A DNA stretch of 64,000 bases from Microbacterium sp. MAH-37 (GCF_009758255.1 NZ_WSEN01000009.1:1-64000); one strand, 5' to 3'; positions 29,623-39,977 are shown, counted from the stretch's first letter. Translations and numbers: made by a program. The notes: a model not told the origin generated them from the letters alone.

Positions 29623-30474
29623 ATGAAGATCCTCTCGATCCAGTCCGCCGTCGCCTACGGTCACGTCGGCAACTCCGCCGCCGTCTTCCCGCTGCAGCGG
29701 ATCGGCGTCGAGGTCCTTCCGGTCTACACCGTCAACTTCTCGAACCACACCGGCTATGGCGCCTGGCGCGGACCGCTGATCGATCCCGCCGACGTGCGCG
29801 AGGTCATCACCGGCATCGAAGAGCGCGGCGTGCTGCCGCAGATCGACGCTGTGCTCAGCGGCTACCAGGGTGGTGAGGGCATCGGCGACGTCATCATCGA
29901 CGCCGTCGCGCGGGTCAAGGCCGCCAACCCCGGCGCCGTGTACGCATGCGACCCGGTGATGGGCAACGCCAAGTCCGGATGCTTCGTGGCGCCGGCGATC
30001 CCGGAGCTGCTCCGCGACCGGGTCGTGCCCGTCGCCGACATCATCACCCCGAACCAGTTCGAGCTCGGGTATCTGACCCGGACGGAGCCGTCCACCCTCG
30101 ACGAGACGCTGGCATCGGTGGACCTCGCCCGCGCCATGGGTCCCTCCGTCGTGCTCGTCACCTCGGTCGAGCGCCCGGACCGCGCGGAGGGCACCATCGA
30201 GATGCTCGCCGTCGACGACAAGGGTGCCTGGCTGGTGGCCACCCCGCACCTGCCGATGAAGGCCAACGGCTCTGGCGACGTGACGGCCGCGCTGTTCACC
30301 GCGCACTACGTGGAGACGGGCGACGCCAAGGTCGCCCTGGAGCGAACGGTGTCCAGCGTCTTCGACCTGCTGAATGCGACGCTGGAGTCGGGCGAGCGCG
30401 AGCTGCAGCTCGTCGAGTCGCAGGAGTACTACGCGAACCCGCGGCTGCAGTTCACCGCGCACCAGGTGCGCTGA
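29623..30474 (+). CDS. pdxY: Pyridoxal kinase PdxY
   Basis: Phosphorylates pyridoxal in the B6 salvage pathway. The 283-aa ribokinase-fold protein carries SIQSAVAYGHVGNSAAVFPLQ, VNFSNHTGYG, CDPVMGN and the anion-hole/catalytic stretch MKANGSGDVTAALF. It follows pdxR by 28 bp and is probably cotranscribed, joining salvage and de novo synthesis genes in one locus. Confidence 0.95.
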   Translation: MKILSIQSAVAYGHVGNSAAVFPLQRIGVEVLPVYTVNFSNHTGYGAWRGPLIDPADVREVITGIEERGVLPQIDAVLSGYQGGEGIGDVIIDAVARVKAANPGAVYACDPVMGNAKSGCFVAPAIPELLRDRVVPVADIITPNQFELGYLTRTEPSTLDETLASVDLARAMGPSVVLVTSVERPDRAEGTIEMLAVDDKGAWLVATPHLPMKANGSGDVTAALFTAHYVETGDAKVALERTVSSVFDLLNATLESGERELQLVESQEYYANPRLQFTAHQVR

Positions 30475-30477
30475 GGC

Positions 30478-31062
30478 TCACTCGCCGTAGGCCTCGGCGA
30501 ATGCGGCGACCCACGCCTCGCCGTCATCGGGGCACAGATAGGTCGCGCCGAACACCGAAACGTCGGCGAAGTTCTTCTCCAGTGCGGCCTTCTGCTCTGG
30601 CGTGCCCTTCTGCGGCAGCATCGGTGAGCCGGCGATGGTCTGCTTCAGCAGCTCGCCGTCGATCTTGTGGCCGTTCAGGATGCCGGTCTCGCAGGTGTCC
30701 GAGGCCATGGCCAGCAGGATGCTCTCGTCCTGTTCGCTCCAGCTGCCACCCTGGCTCGTCACCCATTCGCTCTGCTTCTTCACGAGCTCCTGCTGCGCGG
30801 CGGTGTTCGCGCGCGGCGGTGTGCCGTCGATCGGAAACTTCTGCTCAGCGAAGAAGGCGTCCCGCTCGGCGAACGCGTCTTCGAGCCCGGCGGCAGGGTC
30901 ACCCGAAGACGCCGGAGACGGCGCCGGCTCAGCCGAGGCCGACGGTTTCTGACTGCGCTCGGCGTCGGGCGCAGCCGGCCCGCTCGCGCAACCGGCCAGA
31001 AGCAGCAGCGCGACGAGCGCAGCGGCGATCGTGCCTCCGGCACGCACAGAAGTACTGTTCAT
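30478..31062 (-). CDS. Putative lipoprotein
   Basis: A 194-aa exported protein. The signal peptide ends in the lipobox LLLLAGC-AS, so Cys25 should be lipidated. A Ser/Pro/Ala-rich linker (about 27-58) precedes a globular domain with a Cys pair (DTCETG and TYLCPDDG) likely to form a disulfide. The function is unknown. Its stop is 3 bp from the convergent pdxY stop, with no space for separate terminators. Confidence 0.85.
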   Translation of the reverse strand: MNSTSVRAGGTIAAALVALLLLAGCASGPAAPDAERSQKPSASAEPAPSPASSGDPAAGLEDAFAERDAFFAEQKFPIDGTPPRANTAAQQELVKKQSEWVTSQGGSWSEQDESILLAMASDTCETGILNGHKIDGELLKQTIAGSPMLPQKGTPEQKAALEKNFADVSVFGATYLCPDDGEAWVAAFAEAYGE

Positions 31063-31114
31063 GATCCCCCCTGAGAACGTGTCGCCTCAGTCTGTCAGGC
31101 GGGGGCTGCGGGAA

Positions 31115-31663
31115 TCAGTTATCCACAGGCCAGGCGCCTGCGACGGCCTCTCGGACCTCGCCGAGCAGCTGGGGCAGGGCCTTCGTCTTCGCGATGATCG
31201 GGAAGAAGTTCGCGTCCGACCGCCACCGCGGCACGATGTGCTGGTGCAGGTGCGCGTCGACGCCGGCGCCGGCGACCGCGCCCTGGTTCATGCCCAGGTT
31301 GAAGCCGTCGCAGTTCGAGACCTCGCGCAGCACCCGCATCGCGGTCTGCGTGAGCGAGCCGATCTCGGCGACCTCCGCCGGAGTCGCCTGGTCGTAGGTG
31401 GCGATGTGCCGATAGGGGCACACCAGCAGGTGGCCGGAGTTGTACGGGAACAGGTTCAGCAGCACGTACGCGGTCTCGCCGCGGGCGACGATCAGCCGTT
31501 CGGCATCCGGATGCTTCGGCGCCTCACAGAACGGGCACTCCTCGCGCAGCGGCTCGGGACCGGCCTGGATGTAGGCCATCCGGTGCGGCGTCCACAGCCG
31601 CTGGAACTCGTCGGGGACGCCGGCCAGGTGCTCGGCGCCCTCGACGTGCGGCTGGTCCGTCAC
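31115..31663 (-). CDS. HIT family hydrolase
   Basis: A 182-aa histidine triad protein acting on nucleotide conjugates such as Ap4A. The [10 protein letters not shown] motif is intact and an ECPFC Cys pair near the N-terminus is typical of actinobacterial AP4A phosphorylase-like HIT proteins. GTG 31663 overlaps the thrS stop (GTGA), making a two-gene unit. Confidence 0.92.
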   Translation of the reverse strand: MTDQPHVEGAEHLAGVPDEFQRLWTPHRMAYIQAGPEPLREECPFCEAPKHPDAERLIVARGETAYVLLNLFPYNSGHLLVCPYRHIATYDQATPAEVAEIGSLTQTAMRVLREVSNCDGFNLGMNQGAVAGAGVDAHLHQHIVPRWRSDANFFPIIAKTKALPQLLGEVREAVAGAWPVDN

Positions 31664-33672
31664 GCCAGGTCCTCGGCCGCCATCACCCTGGTGTGCGCCG
31701 TGACGGCCGCGCGGATGCGGTTCACGGCATCCGCCACCGGCACGCCGTTCTCCTGCGTGCCGTCACGGAAGCGGAACGAGACAGTGCCCGCCGATCGATC
31801 CTGCTCGCCCGCGATGAGGATGAGCGGCACCTTCGCCGTGGTGTGGTTTCGGATCTTCTTCTGCATCCGGTCGTCGGAGTGGTCGACCTCGGCACGCAGC
31901 CCCTCGGCCTTCAACTGACCGATGACGCCGTCGAGGTACTCGGCGTACTCCTCGGCTACCGGCACGCCGACCGCCTGCACCGGCGCGAGCCAGAGCGGGA
32001 AGTCGCCGGCGTAGTGCTCGAGCAGGATCGCGAAGAACCGCTCGATCGAGCCGAGCAGCGCGCGGTGCACCATGACCGGACGGTGCTTCTGCCCGTCGGG
32101 GCCGGTGTACTCCAGCTCGAAGCGCTCGGGCTGATTGAAGTCGAGCTGGATGGTCGACATCTGCCAGGTGCGTCCGATGGCGTCGCGTGCCTGGACGGAG
32201 ATCTTCGGGCCGTAGAAGGCTGCGCCGCCCGGATCCGCGACCAGTTCGAGGCCGGACTCCAGCGCGACCTCGCGGAGCGTGTCGATCGCGGTCCTCCACT
32301 GCTCGGGCTCGCCGAGGAACTTCGGGTTGCCCTCCTCGTTGGTGGACAACTCGAGGTAGAAGTCGTTCAGCCCGTAGTCGCGCAGCAGCTCGAGCACCAG
32401 GTTCAGGTTGGTGGTGAGCTCCTCGCGCACCTGGTCCTGGGTGACGTAGATGTGCGCGTCGTCCTGGGTCAGACCGCGCACGCGGGTGAGGCCCGACAGC
32501 GTGCCGCTCTTCTCGTACCGGTACACGGTGCCGAACTCCGCCAGCCGCAGCGGGAGCTCGCGGTACGAGCGGCCGCGAGCGCGGAAGATCAGGTTGTGGA
32601 ACGGGCAGTTCATGGGCTTCAGGTAGTAGTCCTGACCCTGACGGGTGACGTTGCCCTCGTCGTCGACGATCTCGTCGAGGTGCATCGCCGGGAACATCCC
32701 GTCGGCATAGGTCTGCAGGTGCCCCGAGGTCTGGAACAGATCCTTCTTGGTGATGTGCGGGCTGTTCACGAGGTCGTACCCGTTGCGCAGCAGGTGCTTG
32801 CGCAGGTTCTCCTCGATCTCGTAGCGGATGATGCCGCCCTTGGGGTGGAACACCGCCAGTCCAGAACCGATCTCGTCGGGGAACGAGAACAGGTCCATCT
32901 CCGCGCCGAGCTTGCGGTGATCACGGCGCTCGGCCTCGGCCAGACGCTCCTGGTATGCGCGCAGCTCATCCTTCGTCGGCCATGCGGTGCCGTAGATGCG
33001 CTGAAGCTGCGGGTTCTTCTCGCTTCCGCGCCAATACGCCGCAGCGACCCTGGTCAGGTCCCAGCCGTTGCCGACCATGCGCGTGCTGGGCACGTGCGGA
33101 CCGCGACAGAGATCCTTCCAGGCGACCTCGCCGTCCTTCGTGACGTTGTCGTAGATGGTGAGCTCGCCTGCGCCGACCTCGACGGATGCGCCCTCCGCGG
33201 CATCCGCCCCGGAGCCGGGGCCGCCGGCCAGATCGATCAGCTCGAGCTTGAACGGCTCGTTCGCCAGCTCGGCGCGAGCCTCGTCCTCTGAGACGACTCG
33301 GCGGGTGAAGCGCTGCCCCTCGCGGACAATGCGCTGCATCTCCTTCGAGATCGCCTTGAGGTCCTCGGGCGTGAACGGGGTCTCGACACCGAAGTCGTAG
33401 TAGAAGCCGTCGGTGATGAACGGCCCGATGCCCAGGTTCGCCTCGGGACGGATGCGCTGCACCGCCTGCGCGAGCACGTGCGCCGTCGAGTGCCGCAGAA
33501 TGTCCAGGCCCGCCGGACTGTCGATCGTGACGGGCTCGACGACGTCGGTCTCGGTCACCGTCGCGGCGAGGTCCTTCAGGACGCCGTTCACTCGCATCGC
33601 GATGACAGAACGGTCGGTGAACAGGGCGAAGCCGTCGCGCTTCTCGGCGTTCGGCTGGGCGTTCTCAGACAC
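31660..33672 (-). CDS. thrS: Threonine--tRNA ligase
   Basis: Charges tRNA-Thr. The 670-aa protein has an N-terminal TGS-like segment, an editing domain with [11 protein letters not shown], and a class II catalytic core ([24 protein letters not shown]) followed by the anticodon-binding domain. GTG 33672 is preferred over an in-frame TTG two codons upstream (33678) because GGAG is 7 nt before the GTG but only 1 nt before the TTG. Followed by the coupled HIT gene. Confidence 0.96.
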   Translation of the reverse strand: MSENAQPNAEKRDGFALFTDRSVIAMRVNGVLKDLAATVTETDVVEPVTIDSPAGLDILRHSTAHVLAQAVQRIRPEANLGIGPFITDGFYYDFGVETPFTPEDLKAISKEMQRIVREGQRFTRRVVSEDEARAELANEPFKLELIDLAGGPGSGADAAEGASVEVGAGELTIYDNVTKDGEVAWKDLCRGPHVPSTRMVGNGWDLTRVAAAYWRGSEKNPQLQRIYGTAWPTKDELRAYQERLAEAERRDHRKLGAEMDLFSFPDEIGSGLAVFHPKGGIIRYEIEENLRKHLLRNGYDLVNSPHITKKDLFQTSGHLQTYADGMFPAMHLDEIVDDEGNVTRQGQDYYLKPMNCPFHNLIFRARGRSYRELPLRLAEFGTVYRYEKSGTLSGLTRVRGLTQDDAHIYVTQDQVREELTTNLNLVLELLRDYGLNDFYLELSTNEEGNPKFLGEPEQWRTAIDTLREVALESGLELVADPGGAAFYGPKISVQARDAIGRTWQMSTIQLDFNQPERFELEYTGPDGQKHRPVMVHRALLGSIERFFAILLEHYAGDFPLWLAPVQAVGVPVAEEYAEYLDGVIGQLKAEGLRAEVDHSDDRMQKKIRNHTTAKVPLILIAGEQDRSAGTVSFRFRDGTQENGVPVADAVNRIRAAVTAHTRVMAAEDLA

Positions 33673-33703
33673 AGACAATCTCCATCCAGGGGTCGTGTCC
33701 AGA

Positions 33704-35110
33704 TTACTCGCCCCGCGTGCGCGCGCCGGACCGCAGGCACATCGACAACACGACGCCGACCACGCTGGCCAGTGCCGCGACGAGGAACAGGGCGACGAAG
33801 CCGCCGACGCCCGTCGTGCCGGCGATGATCAGCATCGCGATCGGCGCGCCGAACGACGACCCGACCGTGCGCAGCACTCCGTTGACGCCGAGCAGCCCGC
33901 CGAGCTCGTGCGGCTCCGATCCCTGCGCGATGAGATCAGCCACGACGGTCGTGCCGATCCCCGCGCCGAGCCCCATCACCGCGTAGAAGAGGATGTTCGG
34001 GAGCAGAGCGTGCGGCCAGAGCGCGATACCCACCGCGCCCACCGCGATCAGCGCCATGGCGATCGCCGAGACCCAGGCCGAGCGCATCCAGCGCATGAGC
34101 ACCGAGGCGAACCTGCCGCCGACGAACGCGACGATGGTGCCGGGGAACATCACCCAGCCGGTGGCCTGCGTGCCCATGCCGGCGCCGACGGGCTGCGGGG
34201 TCTGGAGCAGCAGCGGCATTCCGACGTAGAAGAGGTAGGGCACGAATCCGAGCAGCACGGCGAGCAGATTGCCGATCGCGATCGTCGGTCGCCACAGCAC
34301 AGGCAGATCCAGCAGCGGCGCCGACACACGGCGCTCGACGATCAGCAGTGCGATGCCGGACAGCACGGCGACGACGGCCGAGGCGATGATGCCCGGCGAG
34401 GTGATCCCCCAGCTCGCCGCCTGCGAGACGACGAGGAGGATGCCGACCAGGAGAGCTGCGAGGAGGCCGATACCGGCGAAGTCGACCCGCGCCTGCCCGT
34501 GCACCACGTGCGACGGCACGGAGGCGGCGACGAGGGCCATCGACACGACGCCGAAGATCGCGCCCACCCAGAACAGCACCTGCCACGGCGCGATGCTGGC
34601 GATGATGCCGCCGATGACGAGCGCGAGTCCCGCGCCGAGCCCGACGGTGCCGCTGAGCCAGCCGGTGGCCGATCGCCTGGCATCGCCGGTCAGATGTGTG
34701 CCCACGATCGCGAGCGCCAGCGGGAACGACGCCGTTGAGGCGCCCTGCAGCACACGACCGACCAGGATGACGGTCAGGTTCGGCGCGACGGCCGCGATGA
34801 TGCTGCCCAGCACGAAGACACCCATCGCGACGAGCAGCATCCTTCGGTGCCCGAACCGGTCGCCGAAGGAGCCGAGCACGGGTGCAGCGACCGCGCCGCT
34901 GAGCAGGTAGGCGGTGAGGATCCAGCTCACGCCGATGCCGTCGGTGTGCAGCGCCCCCTGCAGCGCGGGCAGCACGGGCAGGAGCATGGTCTGCATCATC
35001 GAGTACGTCAGCACCGCCAGGGCGAGGGCGAGTACGAACCACCGGCGCGGGGCCGCCACTCCTCCGTCGTTCTGGTCGGATGCCACGACGGGCAGCGTGT
35101 CGGTCGTCAT
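33704..35110 (-). CDS. MFS multidrug-type transporter (DHA2-like)
   Basis: A 468-aa integral membrane protein with about 14 hydrophobic segments. The family signature [14 protein letters not shown] lies between helices 2 and 3, and [20 protein letters not shown] is the motif-C-like region of EmrB/QacA proton antiporters. TTGGAGATCCG precedes the ATG. It is divergent from a TetR regulator with a perfect palindrome between them, so it is probably repressed by it. The substrate is unknown. Confidence 0.9.
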   Translation of the reverse strand: MTTDTLPVVASDQNDGGVAAPRRWFVLALALAVLTYSMMQTMLLPVLPALQGALHTDGIGVSWILTAYLLSGAVAAPVLGSFGDRFGHRRMLLVAMGVFVLGSIIAAVAPNLTVILVGRVLQGASTASFPLALAIVGTHLTGDARRSATGWLSGTVGLGAGLALVIGGIIASIAPWQVLFWVGAIFGVVSMALVAASVPSHVVHGQARVDFAGIGLLAALLVGILLVVSQAASWGITSPGIIASAVVAVLSGIALLIVERRVSAPLLDLPVLWRPTIAIGNLLAVLLGFVPYLFYVGMPLLLQTPQPVGAGMGTQATGWVMFPGTIVAFVGGRFASVLMRWMRSAWVSAIAMALIAVGAVGIALWPHALLPNILFYAVMGLGAGIGTTVVADLIAQGSEPHELGGLLGVNGVLRTVGSSFGAPIAMLIIAGTTGVGGFVALFLVAALASVVGVVLSMCLRSGARTRGE

Positions 35111-35124
35111 CGGATCTCCAATCG

Positions 35125-35142
35125 GAACGGAATGTTCCGTTC
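35125..35142. promoter_or_regulatory. TetR-type operator
   Basis: A perfect inverted repeat GAACGGAA-tg-TTCCGTTC sits between the MFS gene (start 35110) and the TetR gene (start 35182), the expected place for a repressor controlling the transporter. Confidence 0.65.
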
Positions 35143-35181
35143 AAAGCCTTGAGCCTAGCCCCCCTCTGCTACCGTGGCCAA

Positions 35182-35823
35182 ATGCCCGTCGATCCCGCTG
35201 CCGCTCCCGGGCGGGTCCGCGAGGCCCGCGCCAACGACGCCGCCCTCTTCCGCGCCGCCCGCGACGTGTTCGCCGAGCGCGGCTACGACGCCCCGATGTC
35301 GCTGATCGCAGAGCGAGCAGGCATCGGCGTCGGCGGCATCTACCGGCGCTATGCGAGCAAAGACGATCTCATCCGCGAGCTGCGCCGCAGCTCACTCGAG
35401 GACATCGTGCGGACGGCGCGCGCCAGTGCGGAGGATGCCGGTGCGGACGGCGCGGTCGCACTCTTCCTGCGCACGCATCTCGGTCAGGCGGGTGGACACC
35501 TGCCGACGCTGCTGAACCGCAGCACGCCGATGACGTCGGAGATCGAGCGACTCTCTGATGAATTGCACAAGGCGCTGAGCGCGCTCGTCACGCTGGATGC
35601 CGAGCGCGGACTCGTGCCCGCAGGCTTCGGCCCCGGAGATGTCATGGCTGCGATCGTGCACCTGCGCCCGTCAGCATCCGATGATCCCGATGAGGATCGG
35701 GCGCTGAACCTGCGCCATCTCGAGTACTACCTGCGCGGCCTGCGCGCCTCGATCTCCGACCCGGTGGACGTCGGAGCCTCGATGAGCTGGGACGACTGGA
35801 TGCGTCACAACTCGATGCGCTGA
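35182..35823 (+). CDS. TetR family transcriptional regulator
   Basis: A 213-aa protein with an N-terminal helix-turn-helix (FRAARDVFAERGYDAPMSLIAERAGIGVGGIYRRYASKDDL, in parts) and a variable ligand domain. ATG 35182 is preferred to an in-frame ATG at 35080 that would run back through the operator. TACCGT ends 6 nt before the ATG, compatible with a leaderless transcript. Probable regulator of the divergent MFS transporter. Confidence 0.92.
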   Translation: MPVDPAAAPGRVREARANDAALFRAARDVFAERGYDAPMSLIAERAGIGVGGIYRRYASKDDLIRELRRSSLEDIVRTARASAEDAGADGAVALFLRTHLGQAGGHLPTLLNRSTPMTSEIERLSDELHKALSALVTLDAERGLVPAGFGPGDVMAAIVHLRPSASDDPDEDRALNLRHLEYYLRGLRASISDPVDVGASMSWDDWMRHNSMR

Positions 35824-35880
35824 ACCGCGCGGATCACTGTCAGTCGGCGGATGCGGCCGATGGCGGACCCGACGCACGCT

Positions 35881-36573
35881 CTATGCCGGATCGGGCGACG
35901 CATACCGCTCCAGTCTGTCCGCGAGCTCCGCCGGCCGGCTGAGCGCGACGCAGTGCCCGCCGGGCATCTCATCGGGGACGGTGCCGAGCCGCTCGGGGAC
36001 GATGCGGCGGAACAGATCCGCCGGGAAGACGCGGTCCTCCGTGCACAGCAGGAAATGCGTGGGCACGTCGGGCCACGCCGTGCCCGGCCAGGGTTCGGCG
36101 TAGGCGGTCGCCGACGGATGGTCCCGCTCGCGGCGCAGCGCCTCCTCAGCGAGGACTCGTGGCACGTCGTGGTAGTAGCTCACGTACGGGTCCTCGTTGC
36201 CAGTGAGCCCGCCGTCACGCGCCGCCTGCGCGGCGACGGTCTCGGCGTAGCTCGTCGTGCCCCACCACTGCTCCGGGCTCTCGCCCGGCAGTGGGACCAT
36301 ACCCGCGAGCAGCACGAGCGCGGTCGCGGGCAGTCGCGCGGCGACCAGAGGCGCCGTGAATCCCCCGAAGGAATGACCGAGGACGAGCACGTCGCGACCG
36401 GTTCCGACGAGCTCCACGACGGCATCGGCGTAATCCTCGAACCGGAGCGCGTCGTCACCGGCGGGGAGATCCGGGGCGATCACCTCGTGACCACGAGCCT
36501 CGAGCTGCGCCGCGAGGAGATGGAAGGACCAGCCGGTGTCGCCGCCGCCGTGGATGAGCACGAACGTCGTCAT
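35881..36573 (-). CDS. Alpha/beta hydrolase
   Basis: A 230-aa cytoplasmic protein beginning MTTFVLIHGGGDTGWSFH. The nucleophile Ser is in GHSFGGF, Asp in TEDRVFP and His in GGHCVALS, making a full triad. This is the EstC/salicylate esterase-like subfamily. An upstream in-frame extension lacks similarity. No operon partner; the substrate is unknown. Confidence 0.88.
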   Translation of the reverse strand: MTTFVLIHGGGDTGWSFHLLAAQLEARGHEVIAPDLPAGDDALRFEDYADAVVELVGTGRDVLVLGHSFGGFTAPLVAARLPATALVLLAGMVPLPGESPEQWWGTTSYAETVAAQAARDGGLTGNEDPYVSYYHDVPRVLAEEALRRERDHPSATAYAEPWPGTAWPDVPTHFLLCTEDRVFPADLFRRIVPERLGTVPDEMPGGHCVALSRPAELADRLERYASPDPA

Positions 36574-36631
36574 GACGCCACGGTATCCACGCCGGCGAGG
36601 CCTCGGAACCCCGATGTACGGCCTGCAGTGC

Positions 36632-37048
36632 TCAGTCGGTGGGACCGCGTCCGACCGCGAAGTGCTTCGCGTAGACCCGCTCCGCCTCGGCGATGACCTC
36701 GGGGGCGAGATCCGCGACCGGCTCGACGTCGTCGAACAGCGGCTCACAGTCCGGGCCGCGCGCGACGAGGCGTCCGGCGAGGATCCAGGCGTGCCGGTCG
36801 TCGTCCTCTTCAGCGAGGTGGCGGTACTGACAGAGTTGCCGCGCGAGCCACTGCCGCAGCGGGCGATCCCACCACGGCTCCGGATCGAGCGGGTTCACCG
36901 ACAGGCCGGGAAGCGGAAGCCCGCTCTCGTGATCGATCGACTCCTCGTCGCGATCATGGTCCCACCCGGCCGAGTAGCGGATGCCCAGACCGGGCATTTC
37001 CCAGACGAGATCCTCGAGCTGGGCCAGCGAATCGATCACCGGAAGCAC
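36632..37048 (-). CDS. Conserved actinobacterial protein (DUF6098-like)
   Basis: A 138-aa acidic cytoplasmic protein with many Trp residues (DLVWEMPGLGIRYSAGWD, PWWDRPLRQWLARQLCQYRHL, AWILAGRLVARGPDCEPL). It resembles a family of unknown function common in actinobacteria, DUF6098 by recollection. GTG 37048 is chosen because GGGAGGAG precedes it by 5 nt; an ATG at 37084 lacks such a site. A palindrome lies 18 bp upstream of the start. Confidence 0.75.
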   Translation of the reverse strand: MLPVIDSLAQLEDLVWEMPGLGIRYSAGWDHDRDEESIDHESGLPLPGLSVNPLDPEPWWDRPLRQWLARQLCQYRHLAEEDDDRHAWILAGRLVARGPDCEPLFDDVEPVADLAPEVIAEAERVYAKHFAVGRGPTD

Positions 37049-37065
37049 GAGTTCTCCTCCCGCTC

Positions 37066-37078
37066 TCACACCGTGTGA
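37066..37078. promoter_or_regulatory. Palindrome TCACAC-c-GTGTGA
   Basis: A perfect 6-bp inverted repeat around one base lies just upstream of the gene starting at 37048. It resembles a regulator operator; the protein that binds is unknown. Confidence 0.35.
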
Positions 37079-37165
37079 CAGCACTGTGAAGGGTAGAGGC
37101 GCAGAGGTCTCAGGCGCAGGGGGTTGACCCCTGGCTCGTTCTCATGGCAGCCACCCTCGAGGAAC

Positions 37166-37198
37166 GGCGGGAACCCCGGGAGCCCCGGGGTTCCCGCC
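37166..37198 (-). terminator. Terminator of the lamin-tail protein gene
   Basis: A perfect 12-bp stem (37166-37177 with 37187-37198) lies 4 bp after the stop codon at 37203; the GGG/CCC around the loop may extend it. Confidence 0.8.
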
Positions 37199-37202
37199 CC
37201 GC

Positions 37203-39803
37203 TCAGGCGGTCCTGCGTCGGCGCGCGGCGAGGAGCAGCGCGGTTCCCGCGAGCACCGTCAGCAGGGCGATCGGGATCAGAGCGAACAGCCTCTGATCCA
37301 AGCCGGTCGCGGCGAGCGAACCCTCCGTGGATCCGCCGGTGACCGCTCCGCTCCCCCCAGGCTGAGACGGATGCGACTCGCCCTCGCCGGAGCCTGAGCC
37401 GGGTCCCGTGCCTCCCTCGCCAGGGCCCGGCTCCCCCGGCACCTCTCCCGAGACCACGGCGAGCGTGCCGGTACGAAGTGCCGCGGGCTGCACACCATCC
37501 GCGAACCACCAGACCGGACGCATCGATCCGGTCACGGCGGCCGACGCCTCGCGGGACGCCTTGCCAGCCGAGGGTGAGGCCTCGCCCGGTGCTGTGATGG
37601 GCTCGGGCGAGGTCGCGAAGCCTTCGTTGTTGAGATTGGGCATTCCCTCGGTGCGAGCGAACACGGCGATCTCCGGCTCCGCGCCGGTGAACGCGATCCT
37701 CGCGGATCGCCCCTCGCATCCGTCGTCGCAGACCGCCCACAGCTCGCCGATGACGGTGTCGTAGTCGAGTGCCATCACGCCGCCGAGGCCGGGGTCGATG
37801 GATGCGACCTGCGCGATGCTGCCGTCCGCGCCGAGCGCATAGGCGTACACGAAGCCGTTGTCCTCGACGGCGACGAAGAACAGCCCGTCGCCGTGGCCCG
37901 GATAGCGGGCTGGGTCATAGGGCTGTGCGGTGTTCCGGTCGATCAGCTTCCCGGCGAGCCGGTCGTCGGCCACCCACTCGACCGCCTCGATGCCGGTGTT
38001 CGCGGCGACCTGGGGCAGGGTCGCGGTGAGGTCCCATTCCCGGTCCGCCACCACGTCGGGACCGGGTGCGTCCGGGGCGACCTCGAGGACCACGTTCTGG
38101 TTCACGCCCTTCTTGGAGTTGTCGCGCTCGGATGCGAGGTAGACGCGGCCTTCGCCGTCGACCGTGATGCCCTCCGAGTCGGGCCCGGCCGCGGCGGGGT
38201 CGCCGGCGTCGCGCTGGAAGCGGGCGCGCTTGCCGTCCTCCCAGCCGTCGGCGAACGCGACCGTGCCGTCGACGGCGACGTTCAGCTTCCAGAAAGTGCC
38301 GGTGCCGTTGTCGACCGCCCAGAGCACGGTGCCGTCGGGAGTCGCCTGCGTGTCCAGCCCCGAGGAGTCCTCGAGGAACATCGCCGTCTCGTCGACGACC
38401 GTCACGTCGGGCGAGCCCGGCCATGCCGCGGCCTCGGGCTCCTCAGGTCCGCCGGGCTGCTCTCCTCCGCCGTCGCCGCAGTTCGCGGCGCCCTTGCTCG
38501 CGCTCTTCGCGTCGGCGAACTCCCCTGTGCCGTCGGGACAGCGAGCCCAGGTCGCGGCCGCGTGCTCGTTCCACGCGTACTCCGCCACCGTGAGACCGTC
38601 GGCGTTCCGGATCGTCGCGACATCCGCTCCGCCGAGGCCGAAGCCGAAGTGGGTGCCGCCGTCGAAGACGAAGAACTCGCCAGGGGCGAGAGTCGTCTCC
38701 GCTGCCACCGGGGTGACGTCGGACGCGTGGCCGGCGGGGTCGCTGTCCATGAGCGTCCAGCCGGACAGGTCGACCGGCGTGCTGCCGATGTTCGTGATCT
38801 CGACCCAGTCGGTCGCGTCGCCGTTGGACTCCACCTCGTTGACCGCGATGTCCGGCAGCACGCAGTCGTTCGCCGCTCCGGGCGTCACTCGTGCCAGTGC
38901 GAAGGCGCCAGTCGCGTCGGGGCAGCGCGCGTAGCTCGCGGCCGCCTCGTCGCCGTCGATGGCGGGATGCCCGGACCACGAGGTCTGATCCAGCGGAGTG
39001 CCGTCGGCTGCGAAAACCCGGATGGCGTCGGAGGCGCCGATGCCGATCGCAGCCTGGAACTGCTGCGGCGCACCGTTCGCATCCAGACCAGGCGTCGAGG
39101 CCTCGACGACGAGGCGCTCGCCGCCGGCGATGCTCGCGCCCGCCGGGAAGAACCAGCGGTGGTCGTCCGAGTTGTCGCGGATCTCCACACCGGTGAGGTC
39201 GGCCGCCTCGGTGCCCGGGTTGATCAGCTCGATCCAGTCGGCGGGGCCCGAGTCGACCTCGTTCAGCAGCACGCGGCCCGGGAGCGTCGGCGCGTCGCAG
39301 TTGTTCGGACCACCAAGCGTGAGTTCAGTCCCGTGTGCCCACTCGCCGCCGTCCGCGCAGCGCGACCAGTCACCCAGCGGAGCATCCCCCGTGTAGGCAT
39401 AGGAGTCGACCTCCGTGCCGGAGGCGTTCACGAGCGTGACCGTGTCGCCCTTCCCGAGCCCGAACGGGAATCCGAGCGGAGAACCGTCCTTCTCGAGGAC
39501 GAGGAACTGTCCCGCGCCGAGAATCGTGCCCGCGGGGATCGTGCCGGACTCTTCGCGCTTGTCGTCGAAGACGCCCCATCCCGATAGGTCGACGGCGCCG
39601 CTGCCGGCGTTGAACAGCTCGATCGCGTCGACGGCGCCCGGAACGATGTCGTCGTAGACGATCTCGTTCACGACCACGCCGGGTCCGGCCGCCACGGCCG
39701 GGATCGCGGCGAACGCCCCGCCGGACACGGCGACCGCGATGATCGCGGCCACTGCGGCGACAGGACGATGCATGAGGGGTGGTTTCGGGCTCGGTGCAGG
39801 CAT
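37203..39803 (-). CDS. Cell-wall-anchored lamin-tail-domain and propeller protein
   Basis: An 866-aa exported protein. The signal peptide is at about 11-39 (AAVAAIIAVAVSGGAFAAIPAVAA). Three lamin-tail (LTD) domains start at VVVNEIVYDDIVPGAVDAIE, LPGRVLLNEVDSGPADWIEL and IAVNEVESNGDATDWVEI. A larger domain follows with VDGEGRVYLASERDN, which looks like a beta-propeller. A Gly/Ser/Pro-rich spacer, LAATG sorting signal, transmembrane helix and RRRR tail complete it (sortase class E type anchor). ATG 39803 has TTGGAG upstream; ATG 39773 (MHRPV) is the alternative. The role is unknown; surface binding or a phosphodiesterase-like activity are possible. Confidence 0.88.
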   Translation of the reverse strand: MPAPSPKPPLMHRPVAAVAAIIAVAVSGGAFAAIPAVAAGPGVVVNEIVYDDIVPGAVDAIELFNAGSGAVDLSGWGVFDDKREESGTIPAGTILGAGQFLVLEKDGSPLGFPFGLGKGDTVTLVNASGTEVDSYAYTGDAPLGDWSRCADGGEWAHGTELTLGGPNNCDAPTLPGRVLLNEVDSGPADWIELINPGTEAADLTGVEIRDNSDDHRWFFPAGASIAGGERLVVEASTPGLDANGAPQQFQAAIGIGASDAIRVFAADGTPLDQTSWSGHPAIDGDEAAASYARCPDATGAFALARVTPGAANDCVLPDIAVNEVESNGDATDWVEITNIGSTPVDLSGWTLMDSDPAGHASDVTPVAAETTLAPGEFFVFDGGTHFGFGLGGADVATIRNADGLTVAEYAWNEHAAATWARCPDGTGEFADAKSASKGAANCGDGGGEQPGGPEEPEAAAWPGSPDVTVVDETAMFLEDSSGLDTQATPDGTVLWAVDNGTGTFWKLNVAVDGTVAFADGWEDGKRARFQRDAGDPAAAGPDSEGITVDGEGRVYLASERDNSKKGVNQNVVLEVAPDAPGPDVVADREWDLTATLPQVAANTGIEAVEWVADDRLAGKLIDRNTAQPYDPARYPGHGDGLFFVAVEDNGFVYAYALGADGSIAQVASIDPGLGGVMALDYDTVIGELWAVCDDGCEGRSARIAFTGAEPEIAVFARTEGMPNLNNEGFATSPEPITAPGEASPSAGKASREASAAVTGSMRPVWWFADGVQPAALRTGTLAVVSGEVPGEPGPGEGGTGPGSGSGEGESHPSQPGGSGAVTGGSTEGSLAATGLDQRLFALIPIALLTVLAGTALLLAARRRRTA

Positions 39804-39977
39804 GCGGGCGCTCCAAAGGGCAGATGTTCTCCAGGGTCGGAGCCACTCGATCGGATCCCGGTGACCCGGAGCCGGCGCCCACGTGAACAGCCGGTGTCCT
39901 CCACCTGTCGGCCGAGGGTTCGCGAAGATCACGACGGCGAGATGCAGGGAGTGGACCGCATGTGATGGGATCGCCCT

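Noticed and set aside
36632..37084. ATG start at 37084 for the DUF6098-like gene
   Set aside because: It lacks a ribosome-binding site and would place the palindrome inside the coding region; GTG 37048 has GGGAGGAG.
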